From assembly GCF_001422735.1 (NCBI RefSeq), contig NZ_LMLZ01000020.1, positions 206,954-270,953 on the forward strand: DNA of 64,000 bases, given 5' to 3'. The notes beneath the pieces are model-generated. The model searched no databases and was not told the origin of the DNA. It saw only the letters and a program-made list of their open reading frames with translations. A program made the translations under genes and the position numbers. The DNA is from Acidovorax sp. Leaf78 (GTDB taxonomy: Bacteria; Pseudomonadota; Gammaproteobacteria; Burkholderiales; Burkholderiaceae_C). Position 1 is the stretch's first letter; every line of letters starts with the position of its first letter. Shown here piece after piece: positions 25,934 to 34,646 of this stretch.

Positions 25934-27067
25934 TCAAATTCCCATGGCCTGTCGGGCCACAAAATCCTTCAGTGGGCCGCTTCTCTCGAAGCCCTTCATG
26001 CCCCAGTTGCGCAGTGCCTGTATCGGCCCCTCGGGCCGCGCAAACAGCTGCTGCAGTCCGTCGGTGGCCACGCCCATGGGCAGCAGGGCGGCCTTGCGCT
26101 CGCGTTCATAGCGCCGCAGCAACCGCACATCGCCCACGCTGCGCCAGTAGTCCCGCTCGTGCAGCACACGGGCCAGTGCCTGTGCATCTGCCAGCCCCAG
26201 GTTCAAGCCCTGTCCTGCCAGCGGGTGCACGTTGTGGGCGGCATCGCCGGCCAGGGCCCAGCTGCGCATTGCAGTGCCTGGTGCCGATGGCATGGGGCCG
26301 CTCCAGCGGTCAGCCTTCGCCCATTGCAAAGGCCAGGCGGCCCGCTCCGCGCTGAGTTGCAACGCGCCCAGTGCGTCGTGGCTGGCCGATTGCAGCCGTC
26401 GCGCAAATTCCTGCGGTGGCAAAGCCAGGAGCGGCGCCACCTGCTCCTGCAAGACGGACCACACAACGGCCACGGAGTTCCCGTCAGGCCCGCCCAAAGG
26501 CAAAAAAGCCAGGATGCCGTCGGGCAAGAACCACTGGCGGGCCACCTGCCCATGGGGGCGTTCGCACTGCAGCCGGGTGGCGATGGCGTGCTGGGCATAG
26601 GGCGTGACCTGAAAGTTCACCCCGAACTCGTCCCGGGTGCTGCTGGCCCGGCCCTCGCACACCACGGTGAGTGCGGCAGGCACCGGCGCGTCCACCACTT
26701 CTACATGGGGTTGGTACCGCACGGCCTGGGCCAGGCCCGATTCCAGGGCCGGCACGTCGACGATCCAGGCCAGGGCATCCACGCCCTGGGCCGCCGCATC
26801 GAATTGCACCGCGCCGTCCTGGTCGCCCTGCACCTGCATCTGGCGCACGGCCGTGGCATGTGCATCGTCTGGCCAGCTGCGCAGGGATTGCAGCAACTGG
26901 CGGGAGGCGATGTTCAGGGCATAGGCCCGCACGTCGGTGGCTGCAGGATTTTTGGGGCCTGAGGCGGGCAGCAGCGCCACTTTCAAACGGTCCCGCGCCA
27001 GCAACAGGGCGAGCGTGCTGCCCACCACGCCGGTGCCGCGAATACAAATATCAAAGGTTTGGGCCAT
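25934..27067 (-). CDS. FAD-dependent hydroxylase of the UbiH/UbiF/VisC family
   Basis: The 377-residue flavoprotein has the N-terminal FAD motif GTGVVGSTLALLLAR and the second FAD motif LAGDAAHNVHPLAGQGLNLGLAD, both typical of ubiquinone-ring hydroxylases. Which ring position (C-4, C-5 or C-6) it serves cannot be told from this sequence. Two ATGs, three codons apart (27076 and 27067), could start it; I take the one giving MAQTFDICIRG, since the FAD strand begins there. It is divergent from the MOSC gene with about 105 bp between starts, which must hold both promoters. Confidence 0.88.
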   Translation of the reverse strand: MAQTFDICIRGTGVVGSTLALLLARDRLKVALLPASGPKNPAATDVRAYALNIASRQLLQSLRSWPDDAHATAVRQMQVQGDQDGAVQFDAAAQGVDALAWIVDVPALESGLAQAVRYQPHVEVVDAPVPAALTVVCEGRASSTRDEFGVNFQVTPYAQHAIATRLQCERPHGQVARQWFLPDGILAFLPLGGPDGNSVAVVWSVLQEQVAPLLALPPQEFARRLQSASHDALGALQLSAERAAWPLQWAKADRWSGPMPSAPGTAMRSWALAGDAAHNVHPLAGQGLNLGLADAQALARVLHERDYWRSVGDVRLLRRYERERKAALLPMGVATDGLQQLFARPEGPIQALRNWGMKGFERSGPLKDFVARQAMGI

Positions 27068-27172
27068 GAGAGGCATTGTAGGAGCCGTCCCGGGCGCCTG
27101 GGCGCAGTGCAAAATTGCGGGCGGAGAGCCCCTTTTTTGTATCGATGGCCCATTTTTCAGGAGCGCGCTGGC

Positions 27173-28045
27173 GTGAGTTTCAATCCCGATTCCGATCTGT
27201 CCGGCACCATCGCGCGCCTGTTCGTCTACCCCGTCAAGTCGTGCGCGGGCATCGAGGTGCGGGAGGCGCTGCTCACCGAGACGGGCCTGGACCTGGACCG
27301 CGCCTGGATGGTGGTGGACGCGCACGGTGCCTTCCTGACCCAGCGCGCGCTGCCGCGCATGGCCCTGATTCGCCCGCAGCTCAAGACCGAAGAGATGGTG
27401 CTGCGGGCACCCGGCATGCTGGCCCTGCACGTGGCCATCGACGCGGTGGAGGCCCCGGCCACGGTCACGGTCTGGCGCGACACGGTGCCCGCCTGGGACA
27501 TGGGCGCGGTGGCCGCCCAGTGGTTCACCGACTTTCTGGGCCAGCCCTGCCGGCTGGTGCGCTTCGACCCCGATTACCGGCGCCTGTCCAGCATGGACTG
27601 GACGGGCGGCATCGAGGCGCCCAACCAGTTCTCCGACGGGTTTCCGGTGCTGGTGGCGAGCGAGGCCTCGATGCAGGAGCTGAACGACCGACTCACGGCG
27701 GCTGGCCACGGCGCCGTCGGCATCGAACGCTTTCGGCCCAACGTGGTGCTGGGCGGTGTGGACTCTCACGACGAAGACCGGGTGGACATGGTGCGGGTGG
27801 ACGGCGGAGCCGAAGGCGAGATCCATCTGCAGACCGTCAAGCCCTGCGCACGCTGTCCTATCCCCGACATCGACCCGGCCACCGCCGAGAGCAGCCCCGA
27901 GGTGGGCACCACGCTGCGCGCGTACCGCGCGGACCGGCGCCTGAACGGTGCCATCACCTTCGGCATGAACGCCATTGTGCGCCAGGGGGCCGGCCAGATG
28001 CTGCGCGTGGGACAGCGGGTGGCGGCCGATCTGCGGTTTGACTGA
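27173..28045 (+). CDS. MOSC domain (YcbX-like) molybdenum-cofactor protein
   Basis: The 290-residue protein has an N-terminal MOSC-N beta-barrel (IARLFVYPVKSCAGI) and a C-terminal MOSC domain with VGIERFRPNVVL and TVKPCARCPIPDID, where the first cysteine is the presumed molybdenum ligand. Family members such as YcbX reduce N-hydroxylated compounds. The start is a GTG (VSFNPDSD) with AGGAG nine bases upstream; no in-frame ATG exists near the domain start. Ferredoxin domain of longer YcbX proteins is absent, so an outside electron donor would be needed. Confidence 0.88.
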   Translation: MSFNPDSDLSGTIARLFVYPVKSCAGIEVREALLTETGLDLDRAWMVVDAHGAFLTQRALPRMALIRPQLKTEEMVLRAPGMLALHVAIDAVEAPATVTVWRDTVPAWDMGAVAAQWFTDFLGQPCRLVRFDPDYRRLSSMDWTGGIEAPNQFSDGFPVLVASEASMQELNDRLTAAGHGAVGIERFRPNVVLGGVDSHDEDRVDMVRVDGGAEGEIHLQTVKPCARCPIPDIDPATAESSPEVGTTLRAYRADRRLNGAITFGMNAIVRQGAGQMLRVGQRVAADLRFD

Positions 28046-28128
28046 GGCGTGAACGGTCTCTCTCGGAGGGGCATGCCTCGCGCGCCGTAAAATAAGCGGT
28101 TTGTCTCCGAATTCCAGAAAGCCCTGCC

Positions 28129-29223
28129 ATGAGCCTCCAATGCGGCATCGTGGGTCTGCCCAATGTGGGCAAGTCCACTCTCTTCAACGCGCTGACCAAG
28201 GCCGGCATCGCCGCCGAGAACTATCCCTTCTGCACCATCGAGCCCAACACGGGCGTCGTGGAAGTGCCCGACCCTCGCCTGCAGAAGCTCGCTGAGGTCG
28301 TCTCGCCCGAGCGCGTGGTCCCCGCCATCGTCGAGTTCGTGGATATTGCCGGTCTGGTGGCCGGTGCCTCCAAGGGCGAAGGCCTGGGCAACCAGTTCCT
28401 GGCCCACATCCGCGAAACCGATGCCATCGTCAACGTGGTGCGCTGCTTCGAAGACCCGAACGTGATCCACGTGGCCGGCCGCGTGGACCCGATCGCGGAC
28501 ATCGAAGTCATCCAGACCGAGCTGTGCCTGGCAGACATGACGACGGTCGAGAAGGCACTGAACCGTTACAGCAAGGCCGCCCGGTCGGGCAATGACAAGG
28601 AAGCCGCCAAGATCGTCGCGCTGCTCACCCCCATCCAGGCCGCCCTGGACCAGGGCCAGCCTGCCCGCAGCGTCCCCGTCAGCAAGGAAGACGCGCCGCT
28701 GCTCAAGCAGTTCTGCCTGATCACGGCCAAGCCCGCCATGTTTGTCGGCAACGTGAGCGAAGACGGTTTCGAGAACAACCCCCTGCTCGATCGCCTGAAG
28801 GAATACGCAGCCGCCCAGGGCGCGCCGGTGGTGGCCATCTGCGCCAAGATCGAAGCCGAAATGGCCGAGATGGGCGATGAAGACCGCGACATGTTCCTGC
28901 AGGAGATGGGCCTGGAAGAGCCCGGCCTGAACCGCCTGATCCGCGCGGGCTTCAGCCTGCTGGGGCTGCAGACCTACTTCACGGCCGGCGTGAAGGAAGT
29001 GCGCGCCTGGACGGTGCCTGTGGGCGCCACCGCACCGCAGGCGGCGGGCGTGATCCACGGCGACTTCGAGCGCGGCTTTATCCGTGCGCAGACCATCGCG
29101 TTTGACGACTACATCCAGTACAAGGGTGAGCAGGGCGCCAAGGACGTGGGCAAGATGCGCGCGGAAGGCAAGGAGTACATCGTCAAGGACGGCGACGTGC
29201 TCAACTTCCTCTTCAACGTTTGA
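28129..29223 (+). CDS. ychF: Redox-regulated ATPase YchF
   Basis: The 364-residue OBG-family P-loop protein has GLPNVGKS (9-16), [19 protein letters not shown] and a C-terminal TGS domain (about 280-363). The usual G4 motif NKxD is replaced by NVSE, the hallmark that makes YchF/OLA1 prefer ATP over GTP. It binds ribosomes and negatively affects oxidative-stress defence in E. coli. A TAAAAT -10-like element lies at 28088. A strong terminator follows. Confidence 0.96.
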   Translation: MSLQCGIVGLPNVGKSTLFNALTKAGIAAENYPFCTIEPNTGVVEVPDPRLQKLAEVVSPERVVPAIVEFVDIAGLVAGASKGEGLGNQFLAHIRETDAIVNVVRCFEDPNVIHVAGRVDPIADIEVIQTELCLADMTTVEKALNRYSKAARSGNDKEAAKIVALLTPIQAALDQGQPARSVPVSKEDAPLLKQFCLITAKPAMFVGNVSEDGFENNPLLDRLKEYAAAQGAPVVAICAKIEAEMAEMGDEDRDMFLQEMGLEEPGLNRLIRAGFSLLGLQTYFTAGVKEVRAWTVPVGATAPQAAGVIHGDFERGFIRAQTIAFDDYIQYKGEQGAKDVGKMRAEGKEYIVKDGDVLNFLFNV

Positions 29224-29290
29224 TTGGCCTTTGTGGCATCGCCGGCCTTCCGGCGGTGCCGCCTGGGGGCGCGTGGCGCTCCCGGTCCGC

Positions 29291-29327
29291 TCCCTGCAAG
29301 CCCCTGGCGGCCTGCAGGGATTTTTTT
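29291..29327 (+). terminator. Rho-independent terminator of ychF
   Basis: Stem TCCCTGCA (29291-29298) pairs with TGCAGGGA (29313-29320), followed by seven T residues (29321-29327). It lies between ychF and rarD. Confidence 0.88.
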
Positions 29328-29382
29328 CGACCCTGCGGCGGGACGGGCACTGGCCCCATTCCGCACCCACCCTGGCAGCACC

Positions 29383-30267
29383 ATGAACCCCGGAATCCTC
29401 TACGCCGCGCTGGCCTATGTCGCCTGGGGCCTGTTCCCGCTGTACTTCAAGCAGGTGGCCGATGTGCCGTCGCTGGAGGTGGTGATGCACCGCACGCTAT
29501 GGTCGCTGGTGTTCGTGCTGGCGGTGCTGCTGGTGCGTCGCCAGTGGGCGTGGATGGGCGCCGTGGTGCGCCAGCCCCGCGTGCTGGCGGCGTTTGCGCT
29601 GTCGGCGCTGCTGCTGTCCGGCAACTGGCTCACCTATGTGTGGGCGGTGCAGAACCAGCATGTGGTGGACGCGAGCCTGGGCTACTTCATCCTGCCGCTG
29701 GTGAACGTCGCACTGGGCTATGTCTTCCTGCACGAGCGTCCGCGCCCCGGGCAGTGGGTGGCGGTGGCCGTGGCGGCAGCGGGGGTGCTATGGCTCACGG
29801 TGCAGGCGGGTCGGCTCCCCTGGATCGCGCTGGTGCTGGCGTCGAGCTTCGGTGTGTACGGGCTGCTGCGCAAGGTGGCCGCCCTGGGGGCCCTGGAGGG
29901 TCTGGCGCTCGAGACGATGATGCTGGCCCCGGTGGCCGCCATCGTGCTGGGCTGGTGGGCCTGGCAAGGGCAGGGAGCGATGGTGCAGGGTGATGCGGCC
30001 ACGCTGGGCTGGCTGCTGGTGGCGGGGCCGCTCACCGCCGTGCCGTTGCTGCTGTTTGCGGCGGGCGCGCGTCTCATTCCCATGTCCACGCTGGGCATCC
30101 TGCAGTACATCTCGCCCAGCCTGCAGTTCGCGCTGGGCGTATGGGTGTTTCATGAGGCCTTCGAGCCTGCGCGATTGGTGGGTTTTGTGCTGATCTGGGC
30201 GGCTCTTTGCGTCTATTCTGCTGAAGGCTGGTGGTCGGTGCGCAGGGCGGAGCCCGCGCGACTATGA
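29383..30267 (+). CDS. rarD: RarD-type EamA transporter
   Basis: The 294-residue inner-membrane protein has about ten helices in two EamA repeats and starts with the RarD signature NPGILYAALAYVAWGLFPLYFK. RarD was named for chloramphenicol sensitivity in Pseudomonas; the substrate is not established. The true start is the ATG after GGCAGCACC; the open frame continues upstream through the ychF terminator and is not coding there. It has its own transcript start presumably between the terminator and the ATG. Confidence 0.92.
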   Translation: MNPGILYAALAYVAWGLFPLYFKQVADVPSLEVVMHRTLWSLVFVLAVLLVRRQWAWMGAVVRQPRVLAAFALSALLLSGNWLTYVWAVQNQHVVDASLGYFILPLVNVALGYVFLHERPRPGQWVAVAVAAAGVLWLTVQAGRLPWIALVLASSFGVYGLLRKVAALGALEGLALETMMLAPVAAIVLGWWAWQGQGAMVQGDAATLGWLLVAGPLTAVPLLLFAAGARLIPMSTLGILQYISPSLQFALGVWVFHEAFEPARLVGFVLIWAALCVYSAEGWWSVRRAEPARL

Positions 30268-30505
30268 TGCGCCGCGCTGCAGTGCGCGGCGGCGGCCGCT
30301 GCGGACGGCGGTCCATGCCCCCCATCGGTTGATCTTTCTCAAAAGTGGGCGTCTGGCGCTGCCCGCTACTGGAAAACACCGTGTGGTGTGATGTCAGTTC
30401 TGCGTAAGATGCGCGGGGCCTGCACCAAGGCTGCTTGCCAAGGGCCCGCGCACCCCGGCAAGATGTTGCCACCCGAACGAACCCAGGCTTCGCCTGTCCT
30501 CCCAC

Positions 30506-31744
30506 ATGTTTTTTGGACGCAAGAATCCGTTTTCTGCCACGGATGCCTTTCCCTTGTCCGACGCTGTCATGGAGTTCGACGACTCGTCGGCGGCGGTGGT
30601 GCGTCCGGCCCGGCGCGCCATGGACGGACTGGGCGCACAGGGCGCGCGCGGGGCCAGCGTGGCGCAGCAGTGGCAGCAGGCGATCGGTCTGATCGGGCTG
30701 TACGCGGCGGCGATGGTGGGTTTCTACGCGCTGGACGTGGTGTCGGCGCAGGTATTGGTGGTGCTGGCGGTGTTGGCAGCGCTGTGCTGCCTGGCCTTCT
30801 GGGCCTTGTTTGCCACGGCGCTGCACCAGAAGCTGCGGCACCGGCATATCAAGCTGGCCATCGTGGCCACGGCGCTGGCCTGCATGCTGGTGCTGTTCTA
30901 CCTGGAACCCGTCACGCAGATTTTGCTTGCGCCCTTTGCGTTCGTGGCGGTGGCTTACGGCACCTTCACCGTGCCGCGCCGCACGCTGCTGGGCTTGTCG
31001 GCCTGCCTGATGGTGCTGTATGCCGGGGTGGTGGGGCTGCATTACCTGGAGCAGCGCAATGTGGCGCTGCTGCGTCTGGAGGCGCTGCACGGTCTGGCCC
31101 TGCTGTTGGCGCTGCCCGCGTTCATCCTGCTCATGGGCCGGGTGCAGCGCCTGTACCGCAGCCTCTACCACGCCAGCCGCAAGATCAAGAACATCCAGGA
31201 AGACGCGCAGCGCGACACGCTGGTGGGCTGTTTCAACCGGCGCTACGTGCTGGCCGCGCTCGAAGAGCAAAAGCAGATGGCCGACGAAAGCGGCATCCCG
31301 CTGTGCCTGGCCGTGCTGGACATCGATCGCTTCAAGCGCATCAACGACGAGCTGGGCCACCTGGGCGGCGACGAGGTGCTGCGCACGTTTGCGCGCATCG
31401 CGCAGCAGGGCGTGCGCGGCGGCGATGTGTTCGGGCGCTACGGCGGCGAGGAGTTCTTGCTGATCTTCCCCGCGACCTCGCTGCTTCCGGCGCTCAACAC
31501 CTGCGAGCGCATCCGCGCGCAGGTCGAGTCGCACGCCTGGACCGGGCTGCTCAAGGGCCGCGTGACGGTGTCCATCGGCGTCACGCAGTATGTACTGGGG
31601 GAATCGGTGCTGGAGTTCTTCTCGCGCGCCGACACCGCGATGTACATGGCCAAGGAGGGCGGGCGCAACCAGGTGGTGGTCGAGGAGCCCGTGGCCAAGG
31701 GTGATTCAGTGCTGTCGGAGTCCAGCGCCCACGCTTTTCTGTAG
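30506..31744 (+). CDS. Membrane-bound diguanylate cyclase (GGDEF)
   Basis: The 412-residue protein has six hydrophobic segments between about 60 and 215 and a C-terminal GGDEF domain. The active site is GGEEF (313-317), catalytically competent, and RGGD at 304-307 is a proper I-site five residues upstream, so feedback inhibition by cyclic di-GMP is expected. It lacks a recognisable periplasmic sensor. Two starts are possible: the ATG at 30506 and one 21 codons later (MEFDDSSAAV); neither has a strong ribosome site. Given the Chp/PilSR genes nearby on the chromosome, a surface-lifestyle role is plausible but is inference. The 238 bp before it hold only a short ACACC-GTGT-GGTGT inverted repeat (30376-30389). 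Confidence 0.92.
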   Translation: MFFGRKNPFSATDAFPLSDAVMEFDDSSAAVVRPARRAMDGLGAQGARGASVAQQWQQAIGLIGLYAAAMVGFYALDVVSAQVLVVLAVLAALCCLAFWALFATALHQKLRHRHIKLAIVATALACMLVLFYLEPVTQILLAPFAFVAVAYGTFTVPRRTLLGLSACLMVLYAGVVGLHYLEQRNVALLRLEALHGLALLLALPAFILLMGRVQRLYRSLYHASRKIKNIQEDAQRDTLVGCFNRRYVLAALEEQKQMADESGIPLCLAVLDIDRFKRINDELGHLGGDEVLRTFARIAQQGVRGGDVFGRYGGEEFLLIFPATSLLPALNTCERIRAQVESHAWTGLLKGRVTVSIGVTQYVLGESVLEFFSRADTAMYMAKEGGRNQVVVEEPVAKGDSVLSESSAHAFL

Positions 31745-31767
31745 GCCTGCGCAAACGGCGCCGGGCA

Positions 31768-32262
31768 TCAGCCGCCCAGTTTGCCGGGCATGAAGTGCAG
31801 CAGCACGCTGGTCATGACCAGGTAGCGCATGAATTTGCCGATGGCCATGTAGAACAGGCAGGGCCAGAACGGCAGCTTGAGCCAGCCGGCCACCGCGCAC
31901 AGTGGGTCGCCCACCACCGGCAGCCAGCTCATCAGGCACGCCCGGGCGCCGAACCGCTGCAGCCAGGCCAGTGCCCGCACATCCGTGTGGCCGCCCCGCG
32001 CCTTGTCCACCGCCTTGTGGGCGCCAAAACCCATCCACCAGCTCACGCCACCCCCCAGCGTGTTGCCTGCCGTCGCCACCAGGATCGCGGGCCAGAACAT
32101 TGCGGGGTTGATCTTGATGAGGCCGAACACCGCGGGCTCCGAGCCCAGCGGCAGCAGCGTGGCCGAGATGAAAGAGACGATGAAGACGGTGCTCAGGCCG
32201 AACTGCGGCAAAGCCAGCCATTCCAGCAGTTGCTGCATCCAGTGTTGCATCCAGATTTCCAT
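31768..32262 (-). CDS. VTT/SNARE-associated (YqaA family) inner-membrane protein
   Basis: The roughly 164-residue protein carries the VTT-domain pattern: a hydrophobic N-terminal helix with FISATLLPLGSEPAV, the re-entrant GNTLGGGVSWWMG, and the conserved C-terminal part RFGARACLMSWLPVVGDPLCAVAGWL. DedA-superfamily proteins are linked to lipid scrambling and envelope energetics; YqaA itself is uncharacterised. The frame is open 14 codons further (to 32304), but MEIWMQHW at 32262 is the likelier start. It is convergent with the cyclase gene (24 bp between stops). Confidence 0.85.
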   Translation of the reverse strand: MEIWMQHWMQQLLEWLALPQFGLSTVFIVSFISATLLPLGSEPAVFGLIKINPAMFWPAILVATAGNTLGGGVSWWMGFGAHKAVDKARGGHTDVRALAWLQRFGARACLMSWLPVVGDPLCAVAGWLKLPFWPCLFYMAIGKFMRYLVMTSVLLHFMPGKLGG

Positions 32263-32428
32263 AGCGGCGAAGTGTAGGTCCGGCCAATGGGGCGGTTTGC
32301 GCATGGGGGCGCTGTCCTACGCAGGCCTGCGGCATCTGCGCATGGGCCTGCCACAGCCCGATTTGTATCGTGAAGCAACACGGTGCTGCCAATCCTGTTC
32401 TTCTGGTGGCGCCGCTCAGGAGACCGCC

Positions 32429-33034
32429 ATGCACAAAGACACCCTGTCCACCATCCCATCGTTTGCAGTCCGCACCGGGCGCCGCTGCGCCGCCGTGTCG
32501 TCCCGCACCCGCTGGTCGTCGGTGGCCACGGCGCTACTGATGGCGGCCTGTGTGCACAGCCCGCAGGCTGCAGTGCCGGCATCGTCAGAACCGCGGGCCG
32601 CCAGCGCCTCAGCCGGTCAGGGCTCTGCCCAGCCCTGTGCGGAGACCGCCGCCTCGCGCAGCGCTCTGCAGGGCATCACGCAGGAGCTGAAGGCCCAGGG
32701 CCTTGCGTTTCGCGCGTCGTGCCAAGTGGCTCAGAGCCGCAGCGGCTGGGTCGTGCAGGTGAAGGTGACGGACGGCGTCAAGGCCAGCAAGGTGGTGCGC
32801 GGTCCGTTGGCCGACGGGCACGATGTGGACATGGGCACCCCGCCCGGTGTGGAGCTGGCAGGTGCGCAGACCGGGGCACAGGGCTTTTCGCCCGATGTAC
32901 AGCACAACCGGGATTGGCTGCGCGGCCTGATGGCCCGCCACCAGTTCGACAACCTGCCTACGGCCTGGTGGCATTTCGCACAGCGCGGCGCGGCGCCCGC
33001 GTCCTCGGCGGACACCGATCTCGCATCGCGCTGA
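32429..33034 (+). CDS. M15D (VanX/DdpX-like) peptidase homologue, lipoprotein, apparently without zinc ligands
   Basis: The 201-residue protein has an AGGAG site seven bases before the ATG and a signal region ending in LLMAAC (Cys41), a plausible lipobox. The C-terminal half resembles D-Ala-D-Ala dipeptidases: DMGTP at 134-138, then HNRDWLRGLMARHQFDNLP and AWWHF at 179-183. In active enzymes the last motif is EWWH, with Glu as catalytic base; here it is Ala179. The segment that should hold SxHxxGxAxD reads SRSGWVVQVKVTDG, without His or Asp at the ligand positions. It therefore looks like a binding-only or decayed relative. The assignment rests on these motifs only and is moderate. Confidence 0.6.
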   Translation: MHKDTLSTIPSFAVRTGRRCAAVSSRTRWSSVATALLMAACVHSPQAAVPASSEPRAASASAGQGSAQPCAETAASRSALQGITQELKAQGLAFRASCQVAQSRSGWVVQVKVTDGVKASKVVRGPLADGHDVDMGTPPGVELAGAQTGAQGFSPDVQHNRDWLRGLMARHQFDNLPTAWWHFAQRGAAPASSADTDLASR

Positions 33035-33214
33035 TCGGGCCAAAGCGTGGCGCGCGGGCCAAAAGCTGAGATAGCAGCAGCCGAATCAACGAGACGTTGA
33101 AACGTACCGGCCGATGAGGCCATGCCTGCCGCGGCTTGGTGCGGCTACCGCCAGCTGCAAAGACATCCGCTTTTCACTGGGCGGAACATTTCATTTGCTG
33201 AAATTTTGAGCAGG

Positions 33215-33220
33215 TACAAT
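33215..33220 (+). promoter_or_regulatory. Candidate -10 element upstream of dusB-fis
   Basis: TACAAT lies 50 bp before the dusB ATG in a relatively A/T-rich stretch; a convincing -35 is not visible. A perfect TCAACG-AGA-CGTTGA inverted repeat sits further up at 33086-33100. Confidence 0.4.
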
Positions 33221-33269
33221 CCCGCCTCCTTTTTCAGCATTCGCTGCTGCCCCCTCCCGCACCCTTCCC

Positions 33270-34316
33270 ATGCACATTGGCCACATTCCTTTGGCGAACC
33301 GGTTGTTCGTCGCCCCGATGGCGGGCGTCACGGACCGGCCGTTCCGCCAGTTGTGCAAGGCGCTGGGCGCGGGCTATGCGGTGAGCGAGATGGTGACCTC
33401 GCGCAAGGACTTGTGGAACAGCCTCAAGACCTCGCGCCGGGCCAACCATGACGGGGAGCCCGGGCCGATTGCCGTGCAGATCGCCGGCACCGAGGCGCAG
33501 ATGATGGCCGAGGCCGCGGTCTACAACGTAGAGCGTGGCGCGCAGATCATCGACATCAACATGGGCTGCCCCGCCAAGAAGGTCTGCAACAAATGGGCGG
33601 GCTCCGCCCTGATGCAGAACGAGGCCCTGGCGGTGGAGATCGCCGCTGCGGTGGTTGAGGCCTGCGCGCCCTTCAACGTGCCCGTCACGCTGAAGATGCG
33701 CACCGGCTGGTGCCAGGAGCACAAGAACGCGGTGCAGCTCGCCCGCGCGTTCGAAGGCGTGGGCATCCAGATGCTGACCGTGCACGGCCGCACGCGCGAG
33801 CAGGGCTACAAGGGCCATGCGGAGTACGACACCATCGCGGCGGTCAAGGCCGCGGTGAAGGTGCCCGTGGTGGCCAACGGCGACATCACATCGCCCGAAA
33901 AGGCGCGTGACGTGCTGGCCGCCACCGGGGCCGACGCGATCATGATCGGCCGCGCGGCCCAGGGCCGGCCGTGGATCTTCCGCGAGGTCGGCCACTTCCT
34001 GGCCACGGGTGAACACCTGGCGCCGCCGTTGGTGGCTGAGGTGCGGCGCCTGCTGCTGGACCACCTGCAAGACCACTACGGCCTGTACGGCGAGCTGACC
34101 GGGGTGCGCAGTGCGCGCAAGCACATTGCCTGGTACCTGCGCGCGCTGCCCGGCGGCGAGGCCTTCAGGCAACACATCAATACGATCGAAGACAGCGCCA
34201 CGCAGTGGCAGGCCGTGGCCGACCACCTGGATGCCCTGGGGCAGCAGATGGACCGGCTGCCCGCCGCCACCGGCGTGGACGCTGACTCAGAAGAACAAGA
34301 GGGAATGGCTGCATGA
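33270..34316 (+). CDS. dusB: tRNA-dihydrouridine synthase B
   Basis: DusB reduces uridine 17 in the tRNA D-loop with FMN and NADPH. The 348-residue TIM-barrel protein has VAPMAGVTDRPFR at the N-terminus, the catalytic-cysteine motif NMGCPAKKVCNKWAGSALM and the FMN phosphate-binding VVANGDITSPEKA and IMIGRAAQGRPW. A C-terminal helical RNA-binding domain follows. Coupling to fis downstream (ATGA overlap) is the conserved proteobacterial arrangement and argues for DusB over DusA or DusC. Confidence 0.96.
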   Translation: MHIGHIPLANRLFVAPMAGVTDRPFRQLCKALGAGYAVSEMVTSRKDLWNSLKTSRRANHDGEPGPIAVQIAGTEAQMMAEAAVYNVERGAQIIDINMGCPAKKVCNKWAGSALMQNEALAVEIAAAVVEACAPFNVPVTLKMRTGWCQEHKNAVQLARAFEGVGIQMLTVHGRTREQGYKGHAEYDTIAAVKAAVKVPVVANGDITSPEKARDVLAATGADAIMIGRAAQGRPWIFREVGHFLATGEHLAPPLVAEVRRLLLDHLQDHYGLYGELTGVRSARKHIAWYLRALPGGEAFRQHINTIEDSATQWQAVADHLDALGQQMDRLPAATGVDADSEEQEGMAA

Positions 34317-34546
34317 GCAAGAAACACATAGAGGAATGCGTGCGCGAGAGCCTGCAAGGCTACTTTCGCGACCTGGGCGGAGAGACGCCCGACGGCATGT
34401 ACGACATGCTGGTGCGCGTGGTCGAAAAACCGCTGCTGGAAGTGGTGATGCAGCAGGCCGACAACAACCAGTCCCGCGCCGCCGAATGGCTGGGCCTGAA
34501 CCGCAACACCCTGCGCAAGAAACTGTCGCTGCACAAGCTGCTGTGA
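34313..34546 (+). CDS. fis: Fis-family nucleoid/transcription factor
   Basis: The 77-residue protein matches the C-terminal two thirds of Fis: dimer helices (VEKPLLEVVMQQADNNQ) and helix-turn-helix SRAAEWLGLNRNTLRKKL. The N-terminal beta-hairpin arm that contacts the Hin/Gin invertases in E. coli Fis (98 aa) is largely missing, which is usual in betaproteobacteria. Its ATG overlaps the dusB stop (ATGA), so it is translated by coupling. Confidence 0.94.
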   Translation: MSKKHIEECVRESLQGYFRDLGGETPDGMYDMLVRVVEKPLLEVVMQQADNNQSRAAEWLGLNRNTLRKKLSLHKLL

Positions 34547-34564
34547 CGGCCCGCACAACCTATT

Positions 34565-34626
34565 GCTATTAAATTTGTAGCTGCTCGCGCTTATCCATCC
34601 AGCGGTAGACCCTGTTTTTATTCAAA
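34565..34626 (+). repeat. Dispersed hairpin repeat, family 1, copy A
   Basis: The element has the module order TGTAGCTGCTCGCGCTTA, TCCATCCAGCGGTAG, then a T-rich end. It shares these modules with the copies at 39716, 57977 and 63697. CGCT...AGCG pairs as the centre of an imperfect hairpin. It fills the space between fis and purH. Confidence 0.75.
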
Positions 34627-34646
34627 CTCTCCCCACCACCACTGCC

